Source of the DNA: Hydractinia symbiolongicarpus
Lineage: Eukaryota; Cnidaria; Hydrozoa; Anthoathecata; Hydractiniidae
Direction: 5' to 3'
Assembly (NCBI RefSeq): GCF_029227915.1
Contig: NC_079881.1
Coordinates: forward strand, 22,173,501-22,233,500
DNA length: 60,000 nucleotides
In this document: positions 34,501 to 46,525 of the stretch, piece after piece
Numbering within the stretch: the first letter of the stretch is position 1
Layout of the letters: every line of letters starts with the position of its first letter
Translations under genes and position numbers: made by a program
The notes under the pieces: generated by a model
Databases searched by the model: none
What the model saw: only the letters and a program-made list of their open reading frames with translations
Told to the model about the DNA's origin: nothing

Positions 34501-36070
34501 CTTTTCGCCAGTAGACACTGAAGAAATCGTAAAAGTAATAAAAACCCTAAACATCAGTAAATCAAATGACCCAAATAGTATCCCATCTAAACTATTGGTC
34601 AATGTAGTCAACGAAATCTCACCTGCATTAACTAAAATAATCAACATTTCTTTTTAAACAGGCACATATCCTGACATTCTTAAAGCAGTTAAAGTCATTC
34701 CTATTTATAAAAAAGGCTCGCCACTAGAGGTTAATAATTATAGACCAATATCTTTGCTCTCTGATGTTGATAAAATTTACGAAAAAATTGTTCACTCCCG
34801 TTTCATCTCATTTCTTTATAAACATATAATAAACAATAATAAACAATTTGGCTTCAGAAATAAACACTGAACGAACCATGCCTTAGTCATTCTAATTGAA
34901 AACATTTTTCTTGTGGAATCTTTATAGACCTTCGAAAAGCCTTTGATACCGTTGACAACAACATACTATTGGGTAAAATGCAACACTATGGCATTCGTGG
35001 ACTAGCAAACTCCTGGATAAATCTTATCATACTAACCGAAGACGAATTTGTTTTTATTTCTGGGAATAACTCTTCCGGACTAAAAATTTTTCATGGGGTG
35101 CCCCAGGGATCGGTCCTTGGACCACTACTCTTCTTGATTTATATTAATGACCTCCTAAACGGAATTTACTATAGTGATGTTTTTCTCTTTGCAGATGAAA
35201 CCAGTCTATTATGCTCTAGTCCCAATTTGAAAACCACTAAGAGAAGAGTAAATATTGATCTAAAACTTCTATGCCACTGGTTAAATGCAAATAAAATTGC
35301 ACTTAACGTTGCCAAAACCGAGGTTATTCTTTTCAGGCATCCCAATAAGTCAATAGACTAAAACTAAGTGGCAAAAAACTATCCTTTTCCACTTGTGTTA
35401 AGTATCTTGGGGTTATTATCGAATCTTACTTAAATTGGTCATTTCATACAAAAAACCTAGCTACCAAACTATCCAGAAGTAATGGAGCAATTTCCAAACT
35501 CCGTCACTATGTTCCCTTAAAGATACTCCTCTCTGTATACTACTCTTTATTTTTTTCTCACGCTTCTTATTCCTCCCAAGTTTGGTGTCTAACCCATAAC
35601 ATCCATACTGATCGAATCTTTAAACTTCAAAAAATAGCGGTAAGACTCATCACCTTCGCTGACTTTAATCAACCCTCCAAACCTCTACTGAAGCAACTTA
35701 ACCTTCTTGATATTTTTGATACCACCCAAAATCTGTAATCCTGAACAAAACTTCTCCACTTCACATAAATAGTCTACTTACAATACAATACTTACAATAC
35801 CTCTTCTATTAAACTTTTAGAAAAACCTCTTGTTAGAACTTTTTCTTTTGGTACCAATTCTACTTTATATCAATGTATACTAGCCTGGAACCTTTTTCAA
35901 TCTCTTTTCACTAGACAAGACCTTTCTTCACTATCATTATCTAGAATCAAATCACTCTGCAAAAATTCCCTCCTCAATAAATATTCCTAACTAACTTAGA
36001 CCCTTTTCTACTTTTTGCAAACGGATAAAAAACCAGTTACAGTGTATAGTTAATTTTCTTAAATAAAATA
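31580..36070 (+). mobile_element. Decayed nearly full-length LINE (CR1/L2-like), split by a MITE
   Basis: Plus-strand blocks appear in the right order. ORF1-like start at 31907 with a PHD-like zinc finger (CSICNKL..CNFCDSWVHPSC). Endonuclease pieces: VGLSETRV at 32412, MGDFNIDLLK at 32743, SDHQPRLLL at 32948. Linker KSKPWITAGIREAISKRNN at 33195. RT: NNYRPISLLS at 34735, KQFGFRNK at 34840, HGVPQGSVLGPLLFLIYIND at 35092 and LFADETSLL at 35188, where the second Asp of ADD is Glu. Then KYLGVIIESYLNW at 35400 and a worn C-terminus to about 35990. There are many stops and frameshifts. The stretch 31580-31906 probably holds the internal promoter. The copy is dead and old enough to host a later MITE insertion. 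Confidence 0.88.
33473..34343. mobile_element. TTAA-flanked MITE (863 bp) nested in the LINE
   Basis: TTAA at 33473-33476 and 34340-34343 flank ends reading CCCTATTATACC and, inverted, CCCTGTTATACC. A subterminal match follows: GGGGGCACAAAGTGCCCGCGG on the left and GGGGGCAAAAAGTGCCCGCGG inverted on the right. LINE reading continues across the junction once the insert and one TTAA are removed. No transposase is inside. It holds a 17-base G run (33489-33505) and four TGACGTCA sites. Its tips (TTAA-CCCTATT) match those of the 21.6-kb MITE, so one transposase family may move both. Confidence 0.9.
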
Positions 36071-36360
36071 AACAAAAAGTTATATTTGTTTATTTATAAT
36101 GGAAAATTCTAAATATATAATGGTGGCCATCTTCTTACATTAGTTATTTAACTAGTGTGATGGTCTCCAGCTTGTTTAAAGTTTTAGTAATTTGTCTAGT
36201 TAAAGTTCCTTTTTCAATAGAACATTTTGTTTTTGTAATTAGTTATGTTCTCAGCAAACAAATTCTCAATTACTTACTAAAGTATAGCGTGGTTTACTAT
36301 TAGTCATTTCTCAAAACATCAAAACATCGGCATTACAGGTCATATCTCAAAATATCAAAA

Positions 36361-36590
36361 CATTGGCAGCGATGGGCCAAACAATGAAATGAATTCAATT
36401 AAATTAAAAAGCAAAGTTGATTTAAAATGAAATTGATAATGCGTGTGGCAGCGATTGGCCAATATCAAAATTAAATTTATTTCCATTTTGTTTACAAAGC
36501 GATTTGATTCATTTTGATTATCATTTGAAAGTAAACGAGTGTCAATATGAAAATGAAGTAATAGCAAAAACACGATGGCAGCCATGGGCC
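36361..36590. repeat. Repeat with GGCAGCGATGGGCC motifs, related to 25.96-26.12 kb
   Basis: GGCAGCGATGGGCC-type motifs occur at about 36366, 36449 (GATTGGCC variant) and 36573 (GCCATGGGCC variant), separated by AAATTGAT/TCAATTAAA-rich DNA. The inverse motif ATTGGCCCATCGCTGCC ends the similar AAATC-rich block at 26103-26119. The two regions are inverted copies of one repeat family. Confidence 0.5.
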
Positions 36591-36944
36591 ACCATAGACA
36601 ACTGACTATTTCTTATAATTTAAGCACTTTGCGATACATATTTCCACTTGAAAGTCGCCGTTACCGCTTCGAGCTAAAAAAAATTTAATCTCGTAAAGTT
36701 ATTACTACTACATAATTTCTGCATTGTTTGTTTGTCAGTTGTTTTTTTTGTTTATTTGTTTGTTTTAATATTTAGTATTGTTAGTTAATGCTCCAAGGTT
36801 ATAACTTCTAAATAACAGCAATTCTTATAACAAAATGGTAAACATACTGTGAAGTTTTGAGTAAATACAGAATAAATTACCTTAACTGTACCAATTTCAT
36901 TTCAACCCATTTATACGGTCATAAGCAAATGTTTCGTAACTTAC

Positions 36945-37069
36945 CATGATGCTACACGAAGAATCAACAGTGTTTTGCATCAATGTGATTAGGTATGGAT
37001 ATAGTGTTTGTGCTGCACTGCAACACCTGATTAAGTCGGTATCATTTACGCCTTCTGACGTAAACTGGA
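36945..37069 (-). CDS. Candidate internal coding exon (unrecognised gene)
   Basis: On the minus strand 125 bases are bounded by a good 3' splice site (CATTTGACATTCCTTTTAG ending at 37070) and a consensus donor (ATG followed by GTAAGTTACG from 36944). Only one frame is open, encoding FTSEGVNDTDLIRCCSAAQ and TLYPYLITLMQNTVDSSC. The other two frames stop early. The exon starts in phase 1 (two bases complete a codon) and ends on a codon boundary. Base use is less AT-rich than its surroundings. I recognise no family, and no partner exons were fixed; a non-coding transcript exon remains possible. A further minus-strand open stretch (37763-37954, containing MWLQNIFALLYKSPSYSNV) could belong to the same gene. 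Confidence 0.35.
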
Positions 37070-38292
37070 CTAAAAGGAATGTCAAATGAGAACGATGACG
37101 TAGAGTAATTAACAAAAGTACTGTTTCATAGACACAAGGATTCCTCTTTAATTTGTGGTTAATTACATGTAAAAAAAGCAATTAGATAGAAGAAGTTAGT
37201 TAAAATAAAGTTGGATTAACATTTAAAATGTTTATTCTAAATATAGCCTGTAATTACTATTTTGCATTTTTTGAAACTGATTAGAGCATGTATGTGACCA
37301 CCTTACGTAAAGGATAAAATAACATTAGTTAGGTGGGTGTACCGTTCGAAAACTTGAGTTCAAACAATTGGGAGGGGCAATGTGAAACACATTATTTCAT
37401 TGGTCGACGTTGTTAAAACTGCTTAAAAATTTACGACTTAAAATCAATTTATTATCAGACCGCTTTTATAAATTTTAAACATCCTCAAAATAAGATATGG
37501 TTCAAGCCATCCGGTTGCATATTATAATAAGTTAATAGCGTTTGCTTTATTTTGCAAAATATTGGCCATTACAGCCTAAATGCACTATTATCTAGCAACA
37601 TTTTAATTTTAACATTTTTGAGAGATTTTGAATGATAAACGGTAATGAGCAAATTGAGTCTTCTCCCCCTAGGTGAAAATTTTTTCATGATATGAGACCT
37701 AATAAAACTATCAATTTTTACGCTTAAAGCTTATTATAAAAATAATATATTTGTTCCTTAACTTAATCCATGTGATGAGCATAAAAAAATTCTAAGGCGT
37801 TTTTCAAGGTACTGTTATTTTTGATCGCTAACATCTTGAACAAAGAAATAACATTTGAATAAGATGGCGATTTATATAACAAAGCAAAAATGTTTTGTAA
37901 CCACATTTCATGCCCGTCTCTGTCTGTTTTTTTAAAAGTGGTGCGTAAGCACACCGCAGGAATAATAATGCTCTTATGTTACTGCGTCATACAAGTTTTT
38001 TGTAGAGTATTTCAGATGTAATGTTATTGTGTTTCTTTTCTATATCACCATGACTATTAGTTTAATTGATCATTAGCAGCAGTGTTCTTTTGTTATATTA
38101 ATTATGTTTAATAACATCATGGTTCATTAAATGTGATAAAGTTTAAATTTCTCGCGGTTTTAAACTGTGTCACAACATACCATAGAACACGTAAATTTGC
38201 TTAAATAAGAAAACGACCTAGTCGCAATGACGTCATATGATCTGAATCAAAGTTTCTGAATAACATGTGCAACATAAGAAGATTGTCAAAGC

Positions 38293-38667
38293 TATAAAAC
38301 GCGTTTTGTCTGACCTGTCTCGTCTATAAAACGCGTTTTGTCTGACCTGTCTCGTCTATAAAACGCGTTTTGTCTGACCTGTCATGTCTATAAAACGCGT
38401 TTTGTCTGACCTGTCTCATCTATAAAACGCGTTTTGTCTGACCTGTCTCGTATATAAAACGCGTTTTGTCTGACCTGTCTCATCTATAAAACTCGTTTTG
38501 TTTGACCTGTCTCTCATCTATAAAACGCGTTCTTTCTGACCTGTCTCGTCTATAAAATGCGTTTTGTCTGTCCTGTCTCAGCCACAACCGCCTTTTGTCG
38601 GTCCTGTCTCAACTACAACCCGCCTTTCGTTAGTCCTGTCTCAACTATAAAAAGCGTTTTGTTGGTC
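38293..38667. repeat. 32-bp tandem array, 12 units
   Basis: Units of 32 bp start with TATAAAACGCGTTTTGTCTG and end with ACCTGTCTCGTC. The first nine are nearly identical; units 10-12 degrade (for example CCACAACCGCCTTTTG). Each unit contains a perfect 12-bp palindrome AAAACGCGTTTT with CpG dinucleotides and a TATAAAA word. There is no spacer diversity, so this is a minisatellite and not CRISPR-like. The open frame over its right end is incidental. Confidence 0.95.
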
Positions 38668-40311
38668 TATTATTATCTACTAGCCAAATTCCCGAGGATT
38701 GATCGTCCTGATATTTTTAAGCATATGGTTGTTTATTTTATTTTCATTGTGAAATGTTCAATGATTAAATTGATATCTTTCCTGGAAAAATGCTTGCTTG
38801 ATGTTTTTAATGCAATGTAAAAATATTTCCGATATTTGATGTAATTTTTTGTGACAATCAAGAAGGATGCTTGATAGAAAAAAAGAAAATTTTGGTGTAT
38901 AGTTAAAAAAGAAAAAAGCAAGCTTGTGTATTTCAACCATATTGTAGAAAATACGTTTTTAAGAACCGTGAGCCTGAAACTATGACTTCTTTTAACCGCT
39001 AACTGGTCAAATATTAAGAAAAATATTTAAATAACAATATGACACCCCTATAATGTTTCTTAAAAAACATTATAGGGGTGTCATAATCGGATCAGGCTCT
39101 GTAAATCTTTAGAAAATCATCCTTAGAGTTAAAAACGATTAAGGTTCAACCAAGAGGAATATTTTTTATATGAAAATTTAATGTTGTCTAAAATTCTGCG
39201 TGAAAAACAATTTTTGACTGGAAAAATTCAATGTGAAAGATACTCATACCAAACGCACTTTAATAGCAGGCTTCCAAAGTATCAACTAAATCCGTCCTAG
39301 TGGAACTCTTACAAATCTGAAGCAAAGTCATCAAACAAAAAATTGATATCTTCTAATTTTATTCTATATTCTGGATTATAATTCCACGGAGAGCCTAAAA
39401 GGCTTCAATTTTCAAGCAAGACACCAACTAAAGCGTATTTCAAACAATTGATAAGACAGTCCTTAATCTACACAGATGTCCCCACAATGGTCAGACTATA
39501 TTTAGATCATGGAATTTAGTACATCAAAGCACAAGATCAGATAATACATGAGCTCCGTTAATAACTTAATTTCTTCTAATACGCTATGAAAAGTTGCTAA
39601 GGTTACGCTTCATAACATTATTATGCGCCTCTTATTCAAAATTTAATATACAGTACATTGATAGCATTTCATGACGTCATTATCGACATGCTGACGCACA
39701 GTCTTTTCTGTTAATTATTTGAGTGCAAAAATAGCCAGAGTTAAATATGCATATACGTGAATTAATTTTTTTAATATTACTTAATGTCAGGCTTAATCAG
39801 GCATAATGTAAAGGTAATTAGGCGAGATAATTTCAGGACTCGACAGACTTACAAAGTGAAACTATTCACGGCTTTTTTATCCTGCATAAATAAAAAAAGA
39901 AAATGAATTATTGAAGATTTTTTCTAACATAATGTTATTACGAACTTTCCCTCCGTGTCCAGGCTTTTGTGTTGTTCAAAAAAACAAAATCAACTGCGTC
40001 TTATGGACCCTTATAAACGATTTTATGTATTCCAATAACGTCTTGTGAAATAAGCTGGTGTCGATATAGACCGAATTCATGTAATTAAATTGAGAAACTC
40101 CACACCCTGAACAAAAAAATCTCAACTGTCGTTTGTAAATGAAAAGTCATTGCATCTGAATTCTTTCACAACGTTTTTTGTAAAATGTTTTGATCTGGTC
40201 ATGAAAATTTTAATTGCGCACTTAATTATCTTTAAAAATCCATGACAACAGGAATAATTAGCTGGGTTTTTATACTTGTCATTAGTTTATTTTTATTATG
40301 GTTGCTTGCAG
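38668..40311. other. Region upstream of the LMO-like gene; a hairpin only
   Basis: AT-rich with no recognised gene. It contains the perfect hairpin at 39038-39085 and one TGACGTCA near 39672. Any promoter of the LMO-like gene may lie here, but I cannot point to one. Confidence 0.35.
39038..39085. repeat. Perfect inverted repeat, 21-bp arms, 6-base loop
   Basis: The arm TATGACACCCCTATAATGTTT (39038-39058) is followed by CTTAAA and its exact reverse complement (39065-39085). It is GC-richer than its surroundings. Possible readings are a collapsed pair of transposon tips, a cruciform site, or a transcript hairpin; the loop is short for a typical microRNA precursor. Confidence 0.95.
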
Positions 40312-40373
40312 CGGGTTTGTGCATTATTGTGATAAACGTAGCAAAGATAAGAGGTGCAGCACATATGCAGTAA
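40242..40373 (+). other. 43-codon hydrophobic small ORF just upstream of the proposed LMO start
   Basis: ATG at 40242 to TAA at 40371-40373 encodes MTTGIISWVFILVISLF followed by LLWLLAAGLCIIVINVAKIR, a single membrane span with a basic C-side. Its stop lies one base before the ATG proposed for the LMO-like protein (TAACATG). It may be a translated upstream ORF or a micropeptide. Alternatively, the hydrophobic codons merely reflect the T-rich tract of a 3' splice site ending GCTTGCAG at 40311, which would remove most of it from the mRNA. I favour the second reading. Confidence 0.25.
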
Positions 40374-40400
40374 CATGCAACAACAACCAGAGCGTATAAG
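40312..40400 (+). CDS. Proposed first coding exon of the LMO4-like gene
   Basis: ATG at 40375 (context TAACATGC, A at -3) gives MQQQPERI plus two bases, ending at 40400 before a strong donor (ATAAG followed by GTAAGC). Joining to 45195 keeps the frame: AG plus A gives Arg, and the peptide runs on into KSVSGARKESSSKCAGC, the first LIM domain. All three exons then total 585 bases, 195 codons with the stop. A T-rich tract and TTGCAG at 40311 suggest an upstream cis or spliced-leader acceptor, leaving a 63-base 5' UTR. Phase agreement alone has a one-in-three chance, so other first exons in the 5-kb intron are not excluded. Confidence 0.5.
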
Positions 40401-43400
40401 GTAAGCTTATTCTCGGCTGTTGTTATTCAAGTGCAACATAACTGATGAATCTTTAGTAGTTAATTGCAAATTCAGAACTATGGCAGCCTGTTTCAAACAA
40501 ATTTTTTAAAGTGGATTTCTCTAAAATTGCATTTTCTGTAAGGTTTGACAACTTGTTTAATCCTGTTACAGAAGTTCTGTCCACGATATTGTCATGATTT
40601 CATTATACAAGTTAAGCCATCTTTGGAAGCAATTTTTTACTAAACTTTTGGAACAGGGCACCTTAAAAATATTTTTTCATTTTTGAGACAATTTTGCTTT
40701 TGTTGCACAAGCAGTACTGGACCTACAATGCTGCTATTAAAGTTCCAGTACTTGGCCAAAAACGTTTTAAAAAGCAGAATATAGAAGATCAATCCTTCTA
40801 TACTCTGATTTTTAAAAAGTTTTTGAAGTTTCTAAAACTTTACTTATTCTGCAGGTCGTAAATGATCAATGTAGAAAGTAAAAGGCATGATCAATTCTGT
40901 AATGTCATTTTTACAAAATGTATAAATATGTAAATATAAAACAATGTACATAATATACAGTGTGTTATCGAACTTGTTGTTTTGTTTGTTGTTCATATTT
41001 CGATATTATTTATCAAAAACAATATAAATTTAAAATGGTAGAGTAACTGTGCCACGTTGTTATAAAATATAATTGACATTTCAGTTGAAACAACTTAAAC
41101 AATTTATCAACGAGATAACAGTTCTAAAGATAAGAAGTTCGTTCCTATACCTTAGGTTACGTAACTTGTTCATTTGCCATTTTTTGCACTTTTGCTTTAT
41201 CTTTCGATTACAGAAAATAAATACTTGCAAGTTAAAGTCACGCAAAAACAGCAAAAACGGGACAAAGCATTTACAAGTATAAAAGTAAATTCACTCAAAA
41301 GCATGTTTTTTAAACATAACTTTTCCTTGAAGTTTACTAAACAAAATAATACTAAATGTAATACAGCTTATGAGTATCATACAACCTATAGCCAGCAAGA
41401 GGAATGTTGTAAAGTTAAAATATGTCCCATATTTGCAAACTTTCAAACAACAGTTTTTAAAAATGGATCACTGTGCTGTGGAGATTAAAGGGGTTAATAA
41501 TTGACGTTTCCTCTGGTAAGGCAAGTAGTAAGTTGAACCAATGCACATATGGTTAACTGTTTCATATGACATAAAGTGGACATGTATGGCAAAGGAGACG
41601 AGCATACATATTTTCGCATTAAATATTTGCTTTCAAGTCCGAATTTTTAAACTGAAATTGCATTAATTCTATAAAATTTTAAGGATTAAAAGTGAGGTAA
41701 TATTTGAATTTTAAATCGTTATATAATTATTATTATTATTCCTGAATATTTACCAAGATATATACACCTCAGTTAATAACTTGCCTTTGGTTTACATAGA
41801 AATACAATTGATATAAAATAAAATATTAGTAAAAAGGTTAAAGCAGAAAGAAAGATGAGAAGAAATAAAAAAAGTTGAAAAAATAGTAAATAAAGATGCT
41901 TGTTAGTACTAAAATGACTAGGATGATTTCGAAAAAAATTGGAGTTGTTCGAACTCATCCTAGTATTTCTAATTTCTTTTGGGAAAAAGTTGTATAACTT
42001 TACTTCCATAACAAAAAACCATTAAAATTGAAAATATTGATTGTGTGATCATGCTCGCAGAGAGCAAGCATAAACTTGTCACAAAATGTAGTGTAAGGTG
42101 TTGGTATGGTAATAGTTTGGACTGCCTTCGCAGCATCTAATATTAGTTGCTTTTTAAGTCTTTTTAGCGGAGAGGAAGAAATAGTACACTAAGTTTAAAA
42201 GAAGCTTTTTTGGCCTTTGCATCAAATCTTCTACCAAGATTTAAGTTTTTATCAATGGTGGCCCTAAGGTATTTATAACAATTAGTACTATCTATATCTT
42301 TTTACCTTAGAAAAAGTGAAATTCTGGAAAAAACACTAATAATCTTTTAGCTGTTCCATGGAGCATACATACTGTCTTGTTTTCTCAAGGTTGATAACAA
42401 GGTTTTTTCTTTGAAAAAGTAAGCTCTATTTTGCAAATCTTCATTTAACCTTTCTCAAATTCATAGTGATGAGTAAGTTCGAAAATCTTAGGAGCTTTAA
42501 TTGTAAAAGGAGTTATTAAACTTTAGGAGTGTGAATTACTGTGTAAGTTAAAACAAAAACATATAGCTTAAATGGTGGCTAAAAATATATTTTTTAGCCA
42601 CTATTAGCCAACAAATACTTTTTTTTAGCTAGTAAAACTCAAGAAACTTTAATTTCACAAATTGTTTTCAACATTAACGTAAAGTGCAAGTCAATAAAAT
42701 TTGACGTCTCACCTTGCTGTAGAATTAAAAAAACAAGTAATGCTCAAATCAAGGTTAAAATTACCAATTATTTGGTGTGAAAGTGAAAACCTTTCGACCT
42801 CTTGTGCATTCGTAGTTAGAAACCTTATGGAAGATATGTTGGGAGTTCAAGTTGTGATAAAATTCAAGAAAACTTTTGGTTTGGAAATAAATTCGCAACA
42901 GGGATTAAGATATCTGTGTAACTAAATGGTTAAACTTGTTTAAAAATTAGAGCACACATTAGGATATATTTTATGAAACCTATCAAGCTTTGAATATGTA
43001 TTACCTGTTAGAAAACTTTTGGAAGATATGTTTGGATATGTGAAAGTAAAAAAGACTAGTTTGAAGATAAAAAAAATTGTAGCTTAAGGTTGTTGTGGAA
43101 ATCAAGAAAGTGTTTGGAATTTAGATTTAGTAAAAATAAAAAAGCTCAAACTGTGTTCGAAAGCAAGACAATCTTCCTGTTCTTAGGAGCTCAAGTTATG
43201 TATAGAGTGAAGAAATGTAGAAGCTCAAATTGCAGTGGCAGTTAAAAATAAAAACTCTAAGCCATGATGCTTATAGTAGAATTATGTAACGTTTGGTGTT
43301 CCATTTGAGGTGGGGATTAAAAGACATCTATAGACTAAATTATAGTTAAAGTTAAGACACATTTAAGGCTTCTATACACCTTTACTGAATTTCATAAAGT

Positions 43401-45194
43401 ATAATAATTATGGCGTCATCTAAAATTTTATAATGTTTTTATGAACTTCAAATAAGGATATTCAGAGAGAATACCAAATTATCATGATAAAACTGAAGTT
43501 TTTAGAGCAATATAATATTTTGGTTAAATTTTATTTAGATTTAAAGAAAATAATTACTTTGTAAACGAGGTTATTCTTAGAAAAGCTCGGCTATATGAAG
43601 GGTTCGACCGTAACTTTAAGCTCGCAATTGAGGCACTTAACGAACAGAAATATTTACGAAATTAGGTAATATGTTCTACCTTTTGCTAACGAACTTAGGG
43701 AAAAGAATCATTTTTATTGTCGACCTCTTTAATTGAGTTTGGCATAATTAGGAAATTCGGGAAAGGTCTGTTATAGTCGAGAGTACAAATAATTCGTGCT
43801 CAAATTACCACAGCTTTTTTTGTTAAAAAATGGATGTGCTGTTCAATATCCACATTTGAACCAAACTTGATAAATCAAAACAACTTTTTTTAACCTTCAG
43901 CAGAATCTTAGGCTGAATTTTTTCATAAATTAGGTTACTATAAAAAATGAATGTTTGTGTAATATCGTTTCATATTGGGTCTTCTTCAAGGGAGTGCATG
44001 TCTTAACAAAATGGTATTACACATAATTAAGTTAATTACGTATCGCGTACATGTTTTGATTAGTGGTTGTGTCAATCATTCTGAGCTGAACGTTTTAATT
44101 CTTAAACACAACTCGTTTGCAAGACGGCGGGGAAAATATGGATATATGATTGAGTCGTAAGGTTTGTAGTAACATTATATTAATCTTCTTTTTCATTTGT
44201 TTCTTATTATTATTATTTCTTTTTGTTTTCCTCACAAGAGCGTCTCTCCACAACTTTTTTCCGCTGCATGGTAAAAGAAGTATATGCAAGGTTAAATATA
44301 TGACATGTATAACCTTTTACCGCCGATACTAAAAATATACTATGCGGTGTTAAGGCCCTTTTAGACAACATCAAGTTTACTAAAAATAGAATACTGAACA
44401 GAATAGTTATAGTGTATTGAACCGAGAATTATTGTTAATTATTACCAGAAGCAAAAACATTTAGTTCAGCTACGAATAAAATCTAAAATCAAAGATCAAA
44501 AAATAACAACATCCGATAGTACATATGGCACCAAATTGTGCAGCTTGTACAGAATTATCATGTTGTAAAATTTCACTTTTGAATAGAAAGAGTGAGAATG
44601 AATGAATGAAGTTTTAACGTAAATAACTCAACAGATGAGGAATAATTTATTGAATAACTCCTAGTGTATAAACTAAATTAAACTAAATTATTACAAATTG
44701 TTTCTGTTACCATATTTATAACTTTATAGCTAAGTTTATCGTCAAAAAGGGCTTTTAGAAAGTCATCAAAAAGGAAATAATAATGATCAACAAAAAGAAT
44801 AAAAACAAATGAATTGCTAGATACATATCAAAATATTTTTGAAGTTTGCAGGTGCATAGATCTCCAAAATCTTGGAAAGTTTTTAAAACAAGATTTTAAA
44901 GATCTACGCATGCATTACTTTTTGCTGATTATTTAGTTAGTGGCTATTGGGATGAGTTTGTACGATACCATTCTTTTGAAATCTAATATATAATCTAATC
45001 TTTAGGCTCTTGTACTCAATGTACTCTTTGTGTGGAGAGTAATTCTACCAGATAAATGAATAAACAAGTTGTAACCTGTATAACAGCAAAAATCACCATC
45101 AATATCATTCTGCATATGCCATCCCTAGAAATAATGCTTTCCATTTATCACGCTCCATTTTCATTAAATTGATTAAGTAAATATTTATCTTTAG
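40401..45194 (+). other. Proposed large first intron of the LMO4-like gene
   Basis: The stretch begins GTAAGC and ends TTATCTTTAG. It is AT-rich. It contains a minus-strand LINE remnant (41.7-42.4 kb) and an 89-codon open piece from about 41220 (after TTTCGATTACAG) ending EECCKVKICPIFANF...SLCCGD that I do not recognise. No other gene is seen. Confidence 0.45.
41723..42430 (-). mobile_element. Decayed LINE C-terminus inside the LMO intron
   Basis: Minus-strand blocks in broken frames: MYAPWNS (family MLHGT), then CYKYLRATIDKNLNLGRRFD (family YKYLGATID..L.....), then KKASFKLSVLF, LILDAA relics and, at 42009-41960, KLYNFFPKEIRN, matching the LWN.LP..IR closing block. The element ends in an (AAT) tail at 41723-41741. 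The RT core is missing. It lies antisense to the LMO-like gene. Confidence 0.7.
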
Positions 45195-45407
45195 AAAGAG
45201 CGTGTCAGGTGCCAGGAAGGAGTCGTCAAGTAAATGTGCTGGATGTCTAAAACGAATCAGAAGCCGGTTTCTTGTACAAGCACTTGATAAAATCTGGCAT
45301 GAACGATGTCTAAAGTGTGATGTCTGTAACGAAATATTGTACAGTTTTGGTGAAAACAAGCTGTACTATAGACAGGAGATAAAACTTTGCAAACTGGATT
45401 ATATGAG
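45195..45407 (+). CDS. LMO4-like LIM-only protein, exon with LIM domain 1
   Basis: The exon follows TTTATCTTTAG and ends before GTAATC, splitting an Arg codon. It encodes KCAGCLKRIRSRFLVQALDK, then WHERCLKCDVCNEILY, then IKLCKLDYMR. All eight zinc ligands of a LIM finger are present: C-x2-C, then H-x2-C in the WHERC block, then C-x2-C, then C-x2-D. The order and spacing, and the DY(M/I)RLF linker into the second LIM with no gap, match LMO proteins, closest to LMO4 (KCAGC, RFL..A.D..WH.RCLKC). LMO proteins are nuclear adaptors without DNA binding that bridge LDB1/CLIM with GATA, bHLH or other factors, so this is a likely developmental regulator. The frame is intact. Confidence 0.93.
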
Positions 45408-46525
45408 GTAATCATAAAAGCAGGACAATTCGTCCAGGCTTAAAATTCAAATTTCTTATTTTTGTGATTAAATTTGATTTTCACACATATCACGAAATAC
45501 TCCGCTGACACTTTTTTGCATCAGTCGTTAGTTAAAAACTAATCAAAAACCTAACTATCAAGAAGAAATTTTAAATACATTCTGAAAAGCTAACATTTGA
45601 CGCCCTGTAACAATGCCACGACTGCAATGTCTGATAAAAAGATAATAGTGAAGATACACTATTTTTATATCAGAATTTTTTTATAGAAACCATCAAGGCC
45701 AAATCTCCAAAAGTTCAAGAACCGAATATCAGACATCAAGTTCTTTAGTGAAATTGAAATAATCTGAAATGTTCATTATCTTGCCGTGTCTGTGTATCTC
45801 ATATCAACCTTTTCCTTATTTGGTCAATTATGTTTTTGCATTCTATAGCAGTGTTGTAACGTATTAGTCCATTTTTTGAGCAAGTACTTAAGAATCACTT
45901 TTAAGAAATATTTAATGTCAATTTTCTAAGTTTTTCTTGATACTCCTGTATCAAGAAAAAACATAAACGATTCATATAAAAAAGTGTGCAATACATTTGT
46001 CTATTTTCCCTTTAGTTTCTTAGTTCCTGGTTCACAATTTATATGCAAACACTAAGGGAATTTGATGCAATAGCTGAATAGTCTTTGATATTGGTATTCT
46101 GTTTACTGCCAGAATAAAGCAAAAAAACCGCGAAATTCCTGGTTTTAAATTACATTTTTGTCTGACAATTATTTACACGTGTTCTTTTCATTGTTTTGTA
46201 AAGCTACTGACAAGAAGGAAAAGCATGTGCAAAAAAGAGGGGATTGGGACAGACTAAAAAAGCAATGCACGGCGAAATAATAGGTTGCAGAGCTCAAAAG
46301 GTTGTTTAACAAGTCTCTTAAAGTTCTCTTTTTTGTTCTCAAGATAGTCACGTTCCCTGCGAGTTTTATCTTCTCACAAAAACATATTATCACAAAAACA
46401 AAATATCGCTGTACGCCTGCCATTATTTGCTAGCTACATTTCATGACAATTAACAATTTAACCGAGGATAAGTTTATCTGAATTCTTTTCATATATCTAT
46501 ATTTACTTTTGTTATATATATTTAG

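Larger units (their letters stand above)
36071..38292. other. AT-rich stretch; only the exon candidate and the GGCAGCG repeat noted
   Basis: Besides the two items annotated separately, nothing else is recognised. Poly-T runs near 36740 and one TGACGTCA at about 38226 are present. Confidence 0.35.

Noticed and set aside
38293-38667. Regular repeats suggestive of a CRISPR array
   Set aside because: Units are contiguous with no unique spacers, and the context is an animal genome; it is a minisatellite.
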